Of a DNA stretch of 64,000 bases, positions 35,632 through 47,180 are shown piece by piece (the stretch's first letter is position 1; each line of letters starts with the position of its first letter). The stretch spans positions 34,600,618 to 34,664,617 of the forward strand of contig OZ038492.1 of the NCBI GenBank assembly GCA_964036315.1, read 5' to 3'. The DNA is from Acanthosepion esculentum (taxonomy: Eukaryota > Mollusca > Cephalopoda > Sepiida > Sepiidae). The notes under the pieces are model-generated. The model worked only from the letters and a program-made list of their open reading frames with translations, searched no databases and was not told the DNA's origin. The position numbers and the translations under genes are program-made.

Positions 35632-35860
35632 TATCCTGTTAATTCCCTCTCCAAGTTATCCACTACCTATGGCACGTGGAACTAGAACAGTCTACCCCAA
35701 TGAGCAAAATAAAGGGTTCAGTTCCACATTCCAACCACTTGAAGAAAGCCGGAGCGTACAGCGGCCGAAACGTTGTGATAAACATGGCGACAAAGATGAG
35801 GACAATAGTCCGAATAATGTAAATAGTGTACATAATAACTCATCTCAGAAATATAGACAA
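35632..35860 (+). mobile_element. SINE-A with inverted 5' segment
   Basis: 35633-35670 (tcctgttaattccctctcc) runs opposite to the following body (tatggcacgtggaactagaa onward). The 90-residue open frame is the SINE read through. Confidence 0.8.
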
Positions 35861-35869
35861 ATAATGATT

Positions 35870-36469
35870 ATTTACTGTTATAAAATAACAATTGTGGCAC
35901 GAGGCCAAAAGGGGAAATGGGATGAGGCTGGTGTAGACTAACTATCCTAAACCCAGCTAATCAGATTCACGACCCATTCATTCATTACAATTTACTCATT
36001 CACCACAAGAACTCATCATTGATTATTCAATCCAACATATACAATTATGTCACATATTCACAGGGATCCTACAAAAACAGCCATGACATAAAAAATTATA
36101 ATGTAACAAATGTTCGTTTTTTATCAATTGCTTTACAAAAATATATAAAAAACTAAATACATGTAAACGAAAATAAAATGTAACACAATATTCAATCTAA
36201 TAACAAAATATGTTAGTAGGACCCGTCCACCTCACAAAAAGTAAGAGCGGCCGCTGAACTCTACCAATGAGCAAAATCAAGAAGTTTGCTCACTAACGGA
36301 GCGGGAACGCTAAAATAAATTACAGGAGTGGGGAAATATCAAAGTCAGATCCAGTCCAGATATAAAGAGGACAAAAATAAACTGGGAAGGCTGGGAATCT
36401 TGACATGTATCATACAAAAGAGAATGCTGGTAGCAGGCCAGGAAAAACAATTACTCACATTAACTAGTT
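35870..36469. other. No recognised feature; possibly LINE 3' UTR
   Basis: AT-rich up to about 36230, then GC rises towards the Tx1-like LINE, so 36230-36470 may be that element's 3' end. Confidence 0.35.
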
Positions 36470-39400
36470 AAACCTAGATGGTATATCTTAACCAGTGGAA
36501 AGGTCTGTCAGGAAATCGCCTCGTTGCGTCAAAAGGGGACTTACAAAGAAAATATGGGTTGGCCTCGTTCACATGAACCAGGCTTGCGACTTTCGCCTAC
36601 CTTTCGCTCAAATCTTCCGATAACAAACGCTTCCTATCTTGGGCTGATGCCCGAAGAATCCGACCAGATTCCGATGAGAATAACGTTTGTATCGTAAGAT
36701 TCCCTCCATCTACACTACAGAAACACCATACGTTTCACTCCAGAACGTGTGGGCGGGGACCACACACTATCGCATGCGTATGCGAGATTGATAGACGCAA
36801 GATCATCGGGATCGATACGAGCCGTCAACTTGTCGACATAACGGGCGCATCTGAGGACAGTGCTAGAAGGCGTGCACAGCGGTTTCACCTAGACCAATGT
36901 CATCCCGATGACAATCCGGCATATCTGCCCAGCCCCCACTGAAGGTCACGTCATTGAGCGATAGCGTGTTTCGAATCAATGCCAGGACCAGAAAGAGTGC
37001 AACCCGATCACCGACAAACCAAGACGCTCACAGAGAGGGTCCGTAGCGATCTTCTCCACTAGTACCCGATACAAGATCATTCTTGGCCGTGAAAGGTCAC
37101 TTGACTGAGGAGTCGAACGCAAGGCCTTTCGATACTCATTGAAGAATTTGGACTACTTCCAGGGTCGACAACGGCGCTCAACCCCAGAAATGGATGGAAT
37201 GGTGGTACAGCTAGAGAAGGCATTCGTAAAAATCCTCGCCCAGAGCGAATTTTCTGTCAACGCGCGGCATAGGAAAGCTACCCTCAAGGCGTGTCGATAA
37301 ATCACCACATGTGGCATCCCCAGACCCCTATGACACGGACGCTGGACACAGATTTCTCTGCGGGCCTGTAGCTTGCTACTGCCTAACAAGAGGGAGGAGA
37401 GCAAGCGCTCGATCGCCTTCTTTCGTTTCCTGCAGAGAGGGGGTACTGGCAACCGATAAAGGACGAGGGGAAAGACGTACGCGGCGCAAATCTCAGCCTT
37501 AACCTTTACAGACAACCTCTTTCGAAGCTAAGTCTGGACCGCCGCTCCTCCCTTTGCCAATACCTCCGACCAATTACTCTCCAGTTGGATATCGGCTATG
37601 AACCAGGCTCCAGCTGAAGAGCAACGCCTTTCAAAGCACCTAACAGCAAAACCGGAAGATTTGTTGCTTAGCACCCGTGACTTTCTCGTATCGTTCAAGC
37701 GCCTTCTGTACCACATCAATGTCGCTGAATCACGACACGAAGATACGTCATCGGGCTCCAGCAGGGACAGCGGTTGCACGCAGGGCAGGACTGCACGTTC
37801 TGCCCCACAGACTCAAATCGTAAAGTAAGCACGACAGCGCACAACCCTGACGAACCGAACTAGACAGCGCCCCCCTGTTTTCCGTTCACCTGTACCATAT
37901 CACTGGGGAAACGATATAGAAGGCTGATCCGCTTTCAGAAGTCGGATTTGAATCTGGCGGCCTGCAGGACTGCAATCAGATACTGATGGTCGACCCTATC
38001 GAACACCTTGGACTGTTCTCTTTTACACCCTCTAGGATCGTGCGTATCAGATGCAGGTTGCTCTGTTTTTCGCCCCTCCACTACACCAGCCTGCTCCAGT
38101 CCCATCAGAATCTCGGCAACTGACTGCAAATGTTCCGTCATAACCTTGGCCAAAATGTTTAGCCCTGTGTTTAGCAGAGTTATAGGCCTGTAGTCATCTA
38201 AATCTCACCCACCGCGTTTGTCCATTTTTAACAGCCTGATCACACCCTGGAGATCCGGTCGGGGACGGACCCGTGGTGCAAGTAGTTGTTGAACACAGCC
38301 GTCAAAATCGTAAGAAACATGTACGACAGACCCAGTATACTTTTTAGGGCAAACCATCAAGTCCTAGACACTTGCCACCGACGTCGCTCTTCAATGCCAA
38401 GTAAATTTTGATCTCTGTGATCTCACCCTCGCAGTTAGCCGCCTCAGTCGACGCGTGCCGAAAGTCAGCCAAAAAGGCCAGGCTCCTTGGTAAACCGGTT
38501 ATCGAAATGCCACCGAAACGCCTCGCACATATGTCTTTGGTCAACCACAAGTTACGCCCCTTCGAGATATGGACCTGCCGAATGTAACGATCGGAACCTC
38601 GATGCATCTTCTCCTTGCACAATTCTGCGCCCATGTTCACAGCTACGTTAGACATCTTGTTTAAACTATGTCTAGCTACTTGACCCTTCTGCAAAGTCTG
38701 CCTAGTTGGGCTTATCTCTAGGAAATACGTCCCAGCCCCCGCTCGGGACAGACTTGGTCTGTTTACTCTAAATTAAGGTCTCTCCCACCACTTATTCTCA
38801 ATAACCGTCTCCACTAGTTTCCGCTGCACTAATCTAGTTAGCTGTTGCTGGAAGTCTCAACTATCCAATAAGGACAGATTGAACTTGAGCATCGTGTCCT
38901 GCCATTCTAGGTTTAGAACCTAACGTAATCCGCGCCCAGGAAATGTGGAACGTGGGACTATCTTGCAGTTCTAGATCGACTCTTCTCTCTAACATTCTAT
39001 ACAGGTAGCGAACTACGCGGGTAGACGACCACTAACGAACCCACGTTCACATATGCTTTGGGGGACAGACCTGTTATCTATCGACGAGACCAAACTCGCC
39101 GATCAGTTAGACGATCTCCCGCTAGCTGGCCGCCCCTATTCATGTTGGTGTCCAGGACTGCGTTCCAGACCACCATTAAAACTAAAGGCGACGGAACCAG
39201 CGGGAACGGCCCTAACTGGTCGTTCGGCGCATGAACCGTAACGATTCGAGACTACTGTTCACAGCAATATCAGCCACGATCAACCGTCCCCGGCTTAGAC
39301 ATGGACAAACTCCACCCTTGCGTTCTAGGCACATTTAAATAGCAAGGACATACCTCTGGGAAGCTGGTCCCCGTATACGGAACAAAGTCGCTAGACAGAA

Positions 39401-39560
39401 AACGGGCATCAACTTCGCAAACAAAATGCGCATCCTCGATCGCGGTCACATCTACGCCGAGGGGGGCAAGAGATCACGAAGCAGGCACGCAGCCTTACCC
39501 CCATTGCTCACGCCCCGCGCCAGCCAGCTTGATATCCATTTTCTATGAACATCATTTATA
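36470..39560 (-). pseudogene. Tx1/L1-like LINE, decayed, GC-rich
   Basis: The minus strand shows motifs in LINE order. Endonuclease region (about 39550-38900): CEVDARFLSSDF, VVWNAVLDTNMNRG. Linker (38694-38344): LCKEKMHRGSDRYIRQVH, CARRFGGISITGLP, SDVGGKCLGLDGLP. RT (38153-37780): LAKVMTEHLQSVAEILMGLE and SKVFDRVDHQYLIAVLQAA. C-terminus (37515-37153): VKAEICAAYVFPLVLYRLPV then QRPCHRGLGMPHVVIYRHAL, followed by RSTPQSSDLSRPRMILYRVL. Base composition is visibly richer in G+C than its surroundings, which keeps some CpG. Frameshifts are frequent. Confidence 0.75.
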
Positions 39561-39756
39561 CGCAGACTGGATGGAAATCTGTGCCGGTAAGGAACAAGAC
39601 GGTTTGTCCTAGGCTACTAGAAAGTTAATTTTAGGTCTTTATATAGTGAGGGGTAGAGCAACACTGCGGTACTCCCAGAACATATTTTAGACAGTTTCTT
39701 TAGGACAGGTGACTCCAACTGAGCCATTCTGAGCTGAGGGAAAGAATTTTTCACGA

Positions 39757-41060
39757 TGGAATTTCTTGCAAGTCCTGTTCTCTTTTAAGAGCGTCTATAA
39801 AATTTCTATATTGTGGGATGATGTGATGACACTTGCTCTAAAAAATCCCTATTCCATCCTCCAAGAGAGTTATTAGTTCTAGGTAAATTATCATTAACTC
39901 TCTCAAAGCAAGACCACATACGTATTTCGAACATAGGTATTTCGAATAATTAACATTTAGTATAATTGTCCTTTCGGTTAATTTTCATTCAAACAATTTA
40001 CAAATTCGATTAAATGCTTTGCGAATAATTATTTCCGAACAATCTTCTCGATACGAAGAAATTGTAGATAGCTCTGTTGGGCAGAGGAATTAAATATCGC
40101 TTTATAGGAATATTAATTCCACCCGAAAATTAATAATTACAACGAGAAGCAAAGTTCCAATCAGTGTCATAGAACATATTATATAATGTTTGGCGATTTC
40201 TTTTTTGTGATTAGACAACTATTTCGTTCTTTACCGAGATGTCACCATGTTTTAAAGGAGATAGTTTGGTCGGAAAAAAAAGACATGATACATTAAGCTT
40301 TCTATCAAAACACAATCTATAGAACTGTAATAAAATTAAGAACAAGAAATTGTGGAGAGTCATGATCTCCAACATCCTGAAAACGTCCCAAATACATCTC
40401 TACGTCACTCAAAAATCGAAAACCAAATAGAATAAATAAAAATATACAAAATAAAAAGAACAGATGTCACGTCACACTTCAGTATTCTTTTCCTGCACGT
40501 AATTGTCAACTACTGAAGAGTACTCGTTAAAAGATGCCACTAATTTTTTACGTTTTCCATTTACGTCGCGGTATTTCTTTGCGCTCTTAATATTTTGGCA
40601 ACCTGCTCTTAATTTTGCAATATGAATTTCTTGCAAGTCCTGTTCTCTTTTAAGAGCGTCTAAAAATTTGGGCTTATGTGTTGATACTTGCTCTAAAAAA
40701 TCCCTATTCCATCCTCCAAGAGAGTTATTAGTTCTAGGTATATTGCCATTAACTCTCTCAAAGCAAGATCACATACGTATTTCAAACATAGGTATTTCGA
40801 ATAATTATCATTTAGTATAATTGTTCTTTCGATTAATTTTACTACATCTTTTTTTTCATACATGCTTCTTGCTTAAATGTCGTAGAATATTAAGACCACA
40901 TACATATTTCAAACATAATTATTTCGAATAATTAGCATTTAGTATGATTGTCCTTTCGAATAATTTCTATTGAAACAAATTACAATTTGAATAAATCTTT
41001 TATAATAATTATTTTCGAAAAATCATTTTGGAACAATTTTCTCGATGCATAGACTAGCAA
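39757..41060 (+). repeat. Local direct repeats (three copies)
   Basis: 39757-40000 and 40622-40850 share cttgcaagtcctgttctctt, ccctattccatcctccaaga, gagttattagttctaggta and cgaataatta.catttagtat. A third partial copy is 40888-41060. Family unknown. Between copies 1 and 2 lies a LINE-N tail. Confidence 0.85.
40330..40410 (+). mobile_element. LINE-N fragment 5 (tail only)
   Basis: agaaattgtggagagtcatg, then atctccaacatcctgaaaac match the last 80 bp of LINE-N, as in fragment 13. Confidence 0.65.
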
Positions 41061-41690
41061 GTATCTGAAACGAAAATTCTAATCTAGTCAGAGCCTACTT
41101 GTTTTTCACTCATACATGATTCTAGCTTAAAGGTCGTAGAATATTAAACGAACTGAACGTCACGATAACAAAAAATCAGCATAAACTAGTCGAAAATTAA
41201 TAAGAACATTTATTGCTTATATGCGCAGTAGACATGTAAAATTTCGCAATATTTTCTAGAAATGAAGATCTTTGTTTTTTTTTATTCTTTAGTAAACATC
41301 TAAGCACAATTTCTTATTGCGAAAAGACAAAAATATTGCCAAGAAAAACATTCGCTGCGAACACACATAGAATCAAAATTCCAACTGCACAAAGAAATGT
41401 TTACAAGTCACGTAGCATTATTAAACATTGAAATAAAATGATTGTTCAGGCAATGTTCGTAATTTGTCCTATTTCATAAGACCGAAAAAATCAATATTTC
41501 CCGCCCTTTTTCTTCTTTTCATTACATATTTCATGCATGGGCTTATTTACGCCATATTTCTCTTGCTTAGAAGACATGATGAACTGACAGTGATGTACTC
41601 AAATCACCAGCACCCCTTTCAGTATTCTTCCTGGACATGGACAGTTTCAGCCCTTCTTCGGAATTTTAATTGTTCCATACTCAATTTTCT
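41061..41690. other. No recognised feature
   Basis: AT-rich. The frame at 41464-41757 has no recognisable similarity before it enters LINE-N at 41691. Confidence 0.4.
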
Positions 41691-42530
41691 TTTTTTTTTG
41701 TACCGTGTCCTTTCAGGACATAGGCGATCATGGCTCTCCACTTCTCCCTATCCCTAAGTAGCCCTCAATAAGTTTCGCACCTCTACCAACTCTCACAGAC
41801 CGCGTTCTGCCATCCACTTGCTTAAGCCCGCCAGGTATGTCATACGTTACTTTCCTTTGTCTCTTTTTCCCTTTATTCGGCCTGTGAGTATCAGATTCTC
41901 CACGCCCTCCTTTCTCATTACGTGTCCCAGAAATTTCACATGTCCCTTATGTTAAGTATAAGCTTCCTCCTTGTTTGCATCCTTTCCAAGGCCTCATCGT
42001 TGCTCACATACTCGCTCCATGATATCCTTAGCATCCTTCTGTAGAACCACATATCCGCTGCCTCGAGTCTCTTCATCTTTGAGGAGACCGTCCAACATTC
42101 GCTGCCGTATAGGAGGACAGATGTCACGCAGCAACTCATCACTCAATTCTTCTTCTCAGCCTTTGGAATGCATCCTTCGCCATCCCAATCCGTCTTCGGA
42201 TCTCAGCGTCGCACCTACCGTCCTCCGTCAAAACATTTCCCAGATATTTAAATTTCCACACCTGCTTGATTTTAGTGCCCCCGACCTGCAAATCGCATTT
42301 TGGGCTCATCCTTTTACTGATGACCATGCATTTTGTCTTCTTGTAGTTTATGGTTAGTCCCTTCTTCTCGCTGTCCCTCGCTACATTCTGTAGGAGGTTT
42401 TGTAGTTTCTTTTCCGTGTCTGCTATCAGTAATGTCATCTGCGTATCTTATGTTGGTAAGATTGTGGCCGCCAATGTTGAATCGCGGTAGGATCTCCAAA
42501 TCATCCAGAACTGCATAGGTTGAATAACGG
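41691..42530 (-). pseudogene. LINE-N fragment 6, best-preserved RT half
   Basis: The minus strand from 42500 reads NIGGHNLTNIRYADD (catalytic YADD intact), LLIADTEKKLQNLL, SEKKGLTINYKKTKCMVISK, KFKYLGNVLTEDGRCDAEIR, LLYGSECWTVSSKMKRLEAA and MWFYRRMLRISWSEYVSNDE, then a frame break, then the tail with hairpin gtcct-ttc-aggac on the plus strand and an A-rich 3' end at 41691-41703. A single-base shift lies just after YADD. This is the youngest LINE-N here by reading-frame integrity. Confidence 0.9.
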
Positions 42531-42968
42531 CATGGAGTCTTATGAGAGTCTTTGTGCTGGATAAGTGAGTGAGATAATCAAGCTGATCACGGCTAAATGT
42601 GCGCTATATGGTGACGGGGTTTGATAAAATCAGCGCATAACATTCCAGATAAAGCCCAGTGTAAAAATCCCTTCAGATCAGACAGCACAGTCCGCTCAAA
42701 CAATTCTCTAATTAAGAGCGTTCCAAAGTATCTAGATATGACTCCTCAGTTACTTTGGATGCTTCGTCCTAGAAGCTTTAAATAACAACCTTCTCGACAC
42801 CTCGCAATGAGGTTGTTCCGTTACTCCCGTTCATAAACAGGGACGCAAGTGAATATGAACAACTAGGGAACATGTCCAACTGCTTAAGTTCAGGCAACTG
42901 ACAATCAAATCTGTGGTCGGAACCTGATGGGGCACTGTTACAAAAATAGTAATTACGAGGAAACCTAC
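42531..42968. other. No recognised feature
   Basis: The minus frame at 42778-43002 overlaps the LTR start and is not recognised. Confidence 0.35.
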
Positions 42969-43370
42969 TGTCATATAAGAAGAAAATAGTAGCTTCCGAC
43001 ACCGATGTTCGAGTGTGACACTGGAATTATGAATGTTTTCCGGCAGGTGTATAAATAGCGGTGTCAGGTGACTGACTACAAGAGTTGACTATTGGTCGGA
43101 CTACAGTCGATGATTGGGTGAGTACAAGAGTGGACTACGAGTTGATTATTGATTGATTACCTGTGGAGTGATTATTGAGTGACTCTTGGACGTTAAGCGA
43201 GCCGCGCTACGACGAAGGTATTCACTGAATTTGTTGACAAGCTTGACTGACACTTCTTTTGTTTTTGTTACGTATTTATTTGCAGTTTGTAATTAAATAC
43301 TGTTTTATTTAACATTGAAATCTCGAATCTTAATTTATCATTAACGGCCACCCGTACGGGTCACAAAACA
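42969..43370 (+). mobile_element. Solo LTR, family 2 (plus)
   Basis: Starts tgtcatataagaagaaaa, carries gtataaatagcggtgtcagg and aattaaatactgttttattt, and ends gggtcacaaaaca. It pairs with 588-955 in the opposite orientation. A LINE-N fragment starts 9 bp downstream. Confidence 0.7.
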
Positions 43371-43378
43371 TACTTGCA

Positions 43379-43500
43379 ACCAGAAAAAAATGTTTAAAAT
43401 TTTGGACACATAATGAGGAAAGGAGGCCTAGAGAATTTAGCACTCATAAGAAATACTGAAGGCAAGAGCAGAGAAGAAAAGTAAAGAACATTGACGGACT
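43379..43500 (+). mobile_element. LINE-N fragment 7
   Basis: Decayed LKFLGHIMRKGGLENLALIR segment (ttggacacataatgaggaaa, ggaggcctagagaattt). Ends in a repeat-D-like 5' end near 43505 (ttttttacggcttatcaacc). Confidence 0.7.
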
Positions 43501-43599
43501 GATTTGATTTTTTACGGCTTATCAACCATTTGTAGGTTATTCAAAGTCAGTAAAATATTTTTAAATTGTAGATTTTACTGATACAAGTCTTACTAATTC

Positions 43600-44010
43600 A
43601 CCCATAGTAGGCGGAGAAGAGCTGGGTTCATACCTTTCCTAGGGCAAATACGCGCGGAGTTGCATATAAAGAACCTGTCTGCAATTGGAACTCGGCTCTG
43701 TCTTGGTGTTAGGAATATTGTGGTATGTTTGGGTTAATGATTGTGGCTAGCTAAGTTTAATGTTAAGACAGATTAACACCATCCTCCCCACAATTCACCA
43801 TTTTGGCCTTGCGCCACACTTTGTATTAAATTACGAAAAAATATTGCTCTCCGATTTCCAATTCTGAACCGTTATCAATTACAGCAACCGCACATTCAAA
43901 TATACAGCACCTGGTATTTCCAAGCGATCACCCATCTAAGTACTGACCAGGCATGGTGTTGCTTAACTTCGGTTCTTTACGAGAGCCGGTATTTAACGTA
44001 AGTTCGCTAG
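43600..44010 (-). mobile_element. SINE-B copy with 5S-tRNA composite head, nested insert
   Basis: On the minus strand the element begins with 5S rRNA-like sequence (44003-43914: gaagttaagcaac, cctggtcagtacttagatgg, gtgatcgcttggaaatacc), then the tRNA-like head (ttgataacggttcagaattg), then the body. A 151-bp insertion splits the head. The 5S part keeps the internal control region that binds TFIIIA in true 5S genes. Confidence 0.8.
43700..43850. mobile_element. Unknown 146-bp insertion with 5-bp duplication
   Basis: Interrupts SINE-B inside ggctct|ccgattt. The target gctct occurs on both sides (43695-43699 and 43846-43850). No terminal inverted repeat or family was recognised. Confidence 0.6.
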
Positions 44011-44294
44011 AGACATGAAAGCAAGCAAGGATTATATAAACATTACAAAGTGTAATATGTAAGTTGTGTTAAGGAGCTGGTGAAAACTGATTTCTCAACA
44101 GTAATTTTTATCGATGAATGTAGAGCTATAACGGTAGACCTCTAAGCTGTGTTCGAATTTGGCAGGTAAATTGAAATACTAAACATAACAATTTTTCTCC
44201 GGAATCTATCTTACATACATATAGGTCTACCATTCGTCCATGATTAGAATCTTCCTGCCACGTATGGTCCGGTGGCCCTGTTATTTACCTAGAG

Positions 44295-44760
44295 CTCCAT
44301 GATAAGATCCAAAGAAGAATCAGCAATATTACTGGTCCTGATCTGGCGGCTTGGCTTCAGTCACTTGCCCACTGCTGTAAAGTTGCTTCTCTGTGTCTTT
44401 TCTGTAAGCTCTTTCAAGGTAATTGTTTGGATAAACTCTTCGCTACGGTACCTAGACATCATGAATTTAAGCGCAGTACTAGACTGGCGTCGAGATCTCA
44501 TCAATTGACAGTTGAGCTAGATGTAACCGTAAGTTCTATGTTAACAGTTTCTTTTCTCGCACTTCTCGCTTGTGGAACTCCCTTCCGGCTCCATGCTTTC
44601 CAGCCAAGATTGATCTGCAAACGTTTAAATGCAATGTCAATCGATATCTACTGTCCTCCTGATGACTCTTTTCTCTTTCCGCTCATTATTATTGTTTCTG
44701 TTCCTAATTCTTTCACGCCCTGTTACCCGTCAAATCTTAGTTCCTTTACTGATTTGCATG
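44295..44760 (+). pseudogene. LINE-J-type 3' tail, copy 3
   Basis: IQRRISNITGPDLAAWLQSL, FKRSTRLASRSHQLTVELDV, then the coding end near 44640 (NAMSIDIYCPP). Closest to 23640-24150. Frame shifted in several places, no RT core. Confidence 0.8.
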
Positions 44761-44814
44761 GATTGACACCATTAAAAAAATACTTAGACGATAACTGGAG
44801 AATACCAAACTGAC

Positions 44815-45267
44815 AGTCAGTTATGTGCCATGCGTGATACATGCTTAAGCGATCATGTATCTTTCGATAGGTGACTGACGAGGCAGATTTTTTTTACCCA
44901 CAGTAGGCTGCCATTTCTTTCAGCGGTAGACGTTGCCATCTAAAGCTATAGAACCCGGTCTGTCCTATTGGGGCTCATCCTTTTGCTGATGAGCATGCAT
45001 TCTGTCTTTTTGTAGTTTATGCTTAGTCCTTTCTTCTCGCTTTCTTTCAGTATCTTCTGTAGGAGGTTTTATAGTTTCCTTTCCGTGCCTGCTATCAGCA
45101 GAGATATCAGAAATGAAACGAACAAAAGGAATAGCTTAGAGGAGAAGAAGAGGATTCATACCTTTCTTAAGGATATTAGCACGTAAGTGAATGTAACGGA
45201 TCCGACTGGAATTCGAACTCGGCTCTCCGATTCCTCAATCCGAGCCGCTATTCATAACGCCACCGTA
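44815..45267 (-). mobile_element. SINE-B copy split by an inverted insertion
   Basis: Tail (ttatgtgccatgcgtgatac) and head (gagccgctattcataacgcc, minus orientation) are both present. The middle is interrupted at 44964-45133. Removing the insert restores the usual cggtctgtcct...atagct...gagaagaagagg order. Confidence 0.85.
44964..45133 (-). repeat. Inverted copy of 45961-46122 inserted in SINE-B
   Basis: Reverse complement of LINE-N fragment 9's 5' edge, including about 30 bp of non-LINE flank. I count about 3 mismatches in roughly 160 bp. Confidence 0.92.
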
Positions 45268-45310
45268 AATGTTCCTGATAGTCTTAAGATAAATGTAGTA
45301 AATGTAAATG

Positions 45311-45503
45311 CAAAAGAGGTTAATTGTGCGTTAAGTGAATATAACGAACCCGACTGGAATTGGAACTCGGCCATCCGAGCCGTTATCCATAATAACACCT
45401 GTATAGTCTACAACACCTGGCATTTACAAGCGGTCACCTATTTCTGTATTGACCAGGCTCGACGTTACTTAACTTTGGTGGTCGTGCGAGAAACGGTGCT
45501 ACG
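45311..45503 (-). mobile_element. SINE-B head with 5S-tRNA composite promoter
   Basis: The minus strand starts with 5S-like sequence (45492-45407: accaaagttaagtaacgtcg, agcctggtcaatacagaaat, aggtgaccgcttgtaaatgc) and continues into the tRNA-like head (ttatggataacggctcgga) and gttcgaattcc-like B box (cagtcgggttcg variant). Truncated before the body. Confidence 0.75.
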
Positions 45504-45639
45504 ATGTGACATTGCCGTAAGACCTAAAGAAAGAAGGAGGAAAGAGAAGGCAGATAGTGGGAGTGGAGGAGGGGAAAGAGATTAGAGGAGTGGGTGGAGG
45601 AGAACGAGAACAGGGACAAAAGAGGGATAGTAAATAAGC

Positions 45640-45722
45640 AAACGTTGCTTCTAGCAACAAATTAATGGAAGTTGTGCGGGGCCCTGATCGTCCACGTTCT
45701 AAAAGGACATAGCATATAAAAG
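45640..45722 (+). mobile_element. LINE-N fragment 8 (tail)
   Basis: gccctgatcgtccac, then gttctaaaaggac, then atagcatataaaag: tail hairpin with one changed base. Confidence 0.65.
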
Positions 45723-45960
45723 TTGTATTAAGAGGACAAAATGGAGACATGTCGCGAATTTCAAAATGGTGGCATTTATGAAATTATTAAAGTCTTTTGT
45801 CTCTTAATACGCAAAGTAATGAAAACATTAATTAACGTATTGGAGATATTAAATCTTTATAAACATTTAATAGGTTTCATTCAATTTTATTTAATTTAAT
45901 TTTAATCTATCTCTTACTTTTCTGGTTTTTATCCTGTCGTATTCGAGAACTCTTCGAATT

Positions 45961-46740
45961 TCCTTTTGTTCGTTTCATTTCTGATATCTCTGCTGATAGC
46001 AGACACGGAAAGGAAACTACAAAACCTCCTACAGAAGATAATGAAAGAAAGCGAGAAGAAAGGACTAAGCATAAACTACAAAAAGACAGAATGCATGCTC
46101 ATCAGCAAAAGGATGAGCCCCGAATTAAAATTACAGGTCGGGATTACTAAAGTCAAGCAGACGCACAAATTTAAATATCTGGGAAGTGTTCAAACAGAGG
46201 ACGGAAAGTGCGATACTGAGATCCGAAGACGTATCCGGATGGACGAAGAGGCATTCCAAAAGCTAAGCAGAGTATTAAGTGACAGAAAAGTTTCGTTGGA
46301 AACAAAGAAAAGTGTACTGTCCTCCTGTATATCAGTGAATGCTGGACAATCTCCTCAAAGATGAGGAAGAGACTTGAAGCAACAGAAATGTGGTTCTACA
46401 GAAAGATGATGAGGATACCATAAACTGAACATGTGAGCAACGACTAGGTTTTTGGAAACAAAAAGGAAACTCATACTTAACACCAGGAAGAAGCTGTTGA
46501 AATTTCTGGTGCACGTAATGAGGAAGAAGGGCTTGGAAAATCTGATACTCACGTGACCGTTTGAGGGCAAGGGGGACAGAGTAAAGCAGCATTTAACATA
46601 CTTGATGAGCTTGATGGATGGTAGAACATGGTTTGGGAGAAATAACAAAAAGACAAAACTGATTAAGAGCTACAAGGGACAGACAGGAAGAGCTGGAGAG
46701 CCATGATCGCCTATCTTCTGAAGGGAGACAGTATGTAAAA
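45961..46740 (+). pseudogene. LINE-N fragment 9
   Basis: Frame 45990-46364: LLIADTERKLQNLLQKIMKE, SEKKGLSINYKKTECMLISK, HKFKYLGSVQTEDGKCDTEI, RRIRMDEEAFQKLSRVLSDR, KVSLETKKSVLSSCI. Further decayed blocks (LEATEMWFYRKMM, tgagcttgatggatggtaga) lead to a tail at 46700-46740. Truncated just after the YADD position. Its first 162 bp were the source of the inverted copy at 44964-45133. Confidence 0.88.
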
Positions 46741-47128
46741 TGAGTTTTCTCTGCCTTTTGATGTCTCTTTTACATACTTTATTGAATCCCTTTTGATTTT
46801 TGCATTTTAACGCTAACGACTCTTTATTTAACTGCATATCGTTTTTTGGCAGTGTTCCTGGTGCTATACTTTTTTTCCTTATGTAATGTTCAGTTTTTTA
46901 ATGTGCTTATTCTCCGTTTTCCTTCTGTTTTTACCTCTTCGCTATTAATTTTCCTTCTTCCTTTCCTTGGTTCTCTTTCTCAGTTACACTATCGTTCTTT
47001 GGATATTTCCATTGTCTTCTTCATGGTTCGACATTTTCATTTTCTTCCTAAACATTGTTTTCATTTTTTTAAGTAGATGTGATTTTCAATTCTATCGGCT
47101 ACGCCCTTTTCATTTTGACTTTGATCTA

Positions 47129-47130
<2 letters not shown>
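46741..47130. other. T-rich, no recognised feature
   Basis: Pyrimidine-rich lead-in to TTC-array locus B. Confidence 0.4.

Positions 47131-47180
<50 letters not shown>

Noticed and set aside
35669..35941. MARGTRTVYPSE... frames as a conserved protein family
   Set aside because: The frame recurs because SINE-A copies are similar in DNA. Copies carry stops, start codons are not preserved in all, and the sequence has a tRNA-like promoter head and no coding-type substitution pattern visible by eye.
43914..44003. 5S rRNA gene
   Set aside because: Only the 3' two thirds of 5S is present, with many substitutions, fused to a SINE head. It is not a functional rRNA gene.
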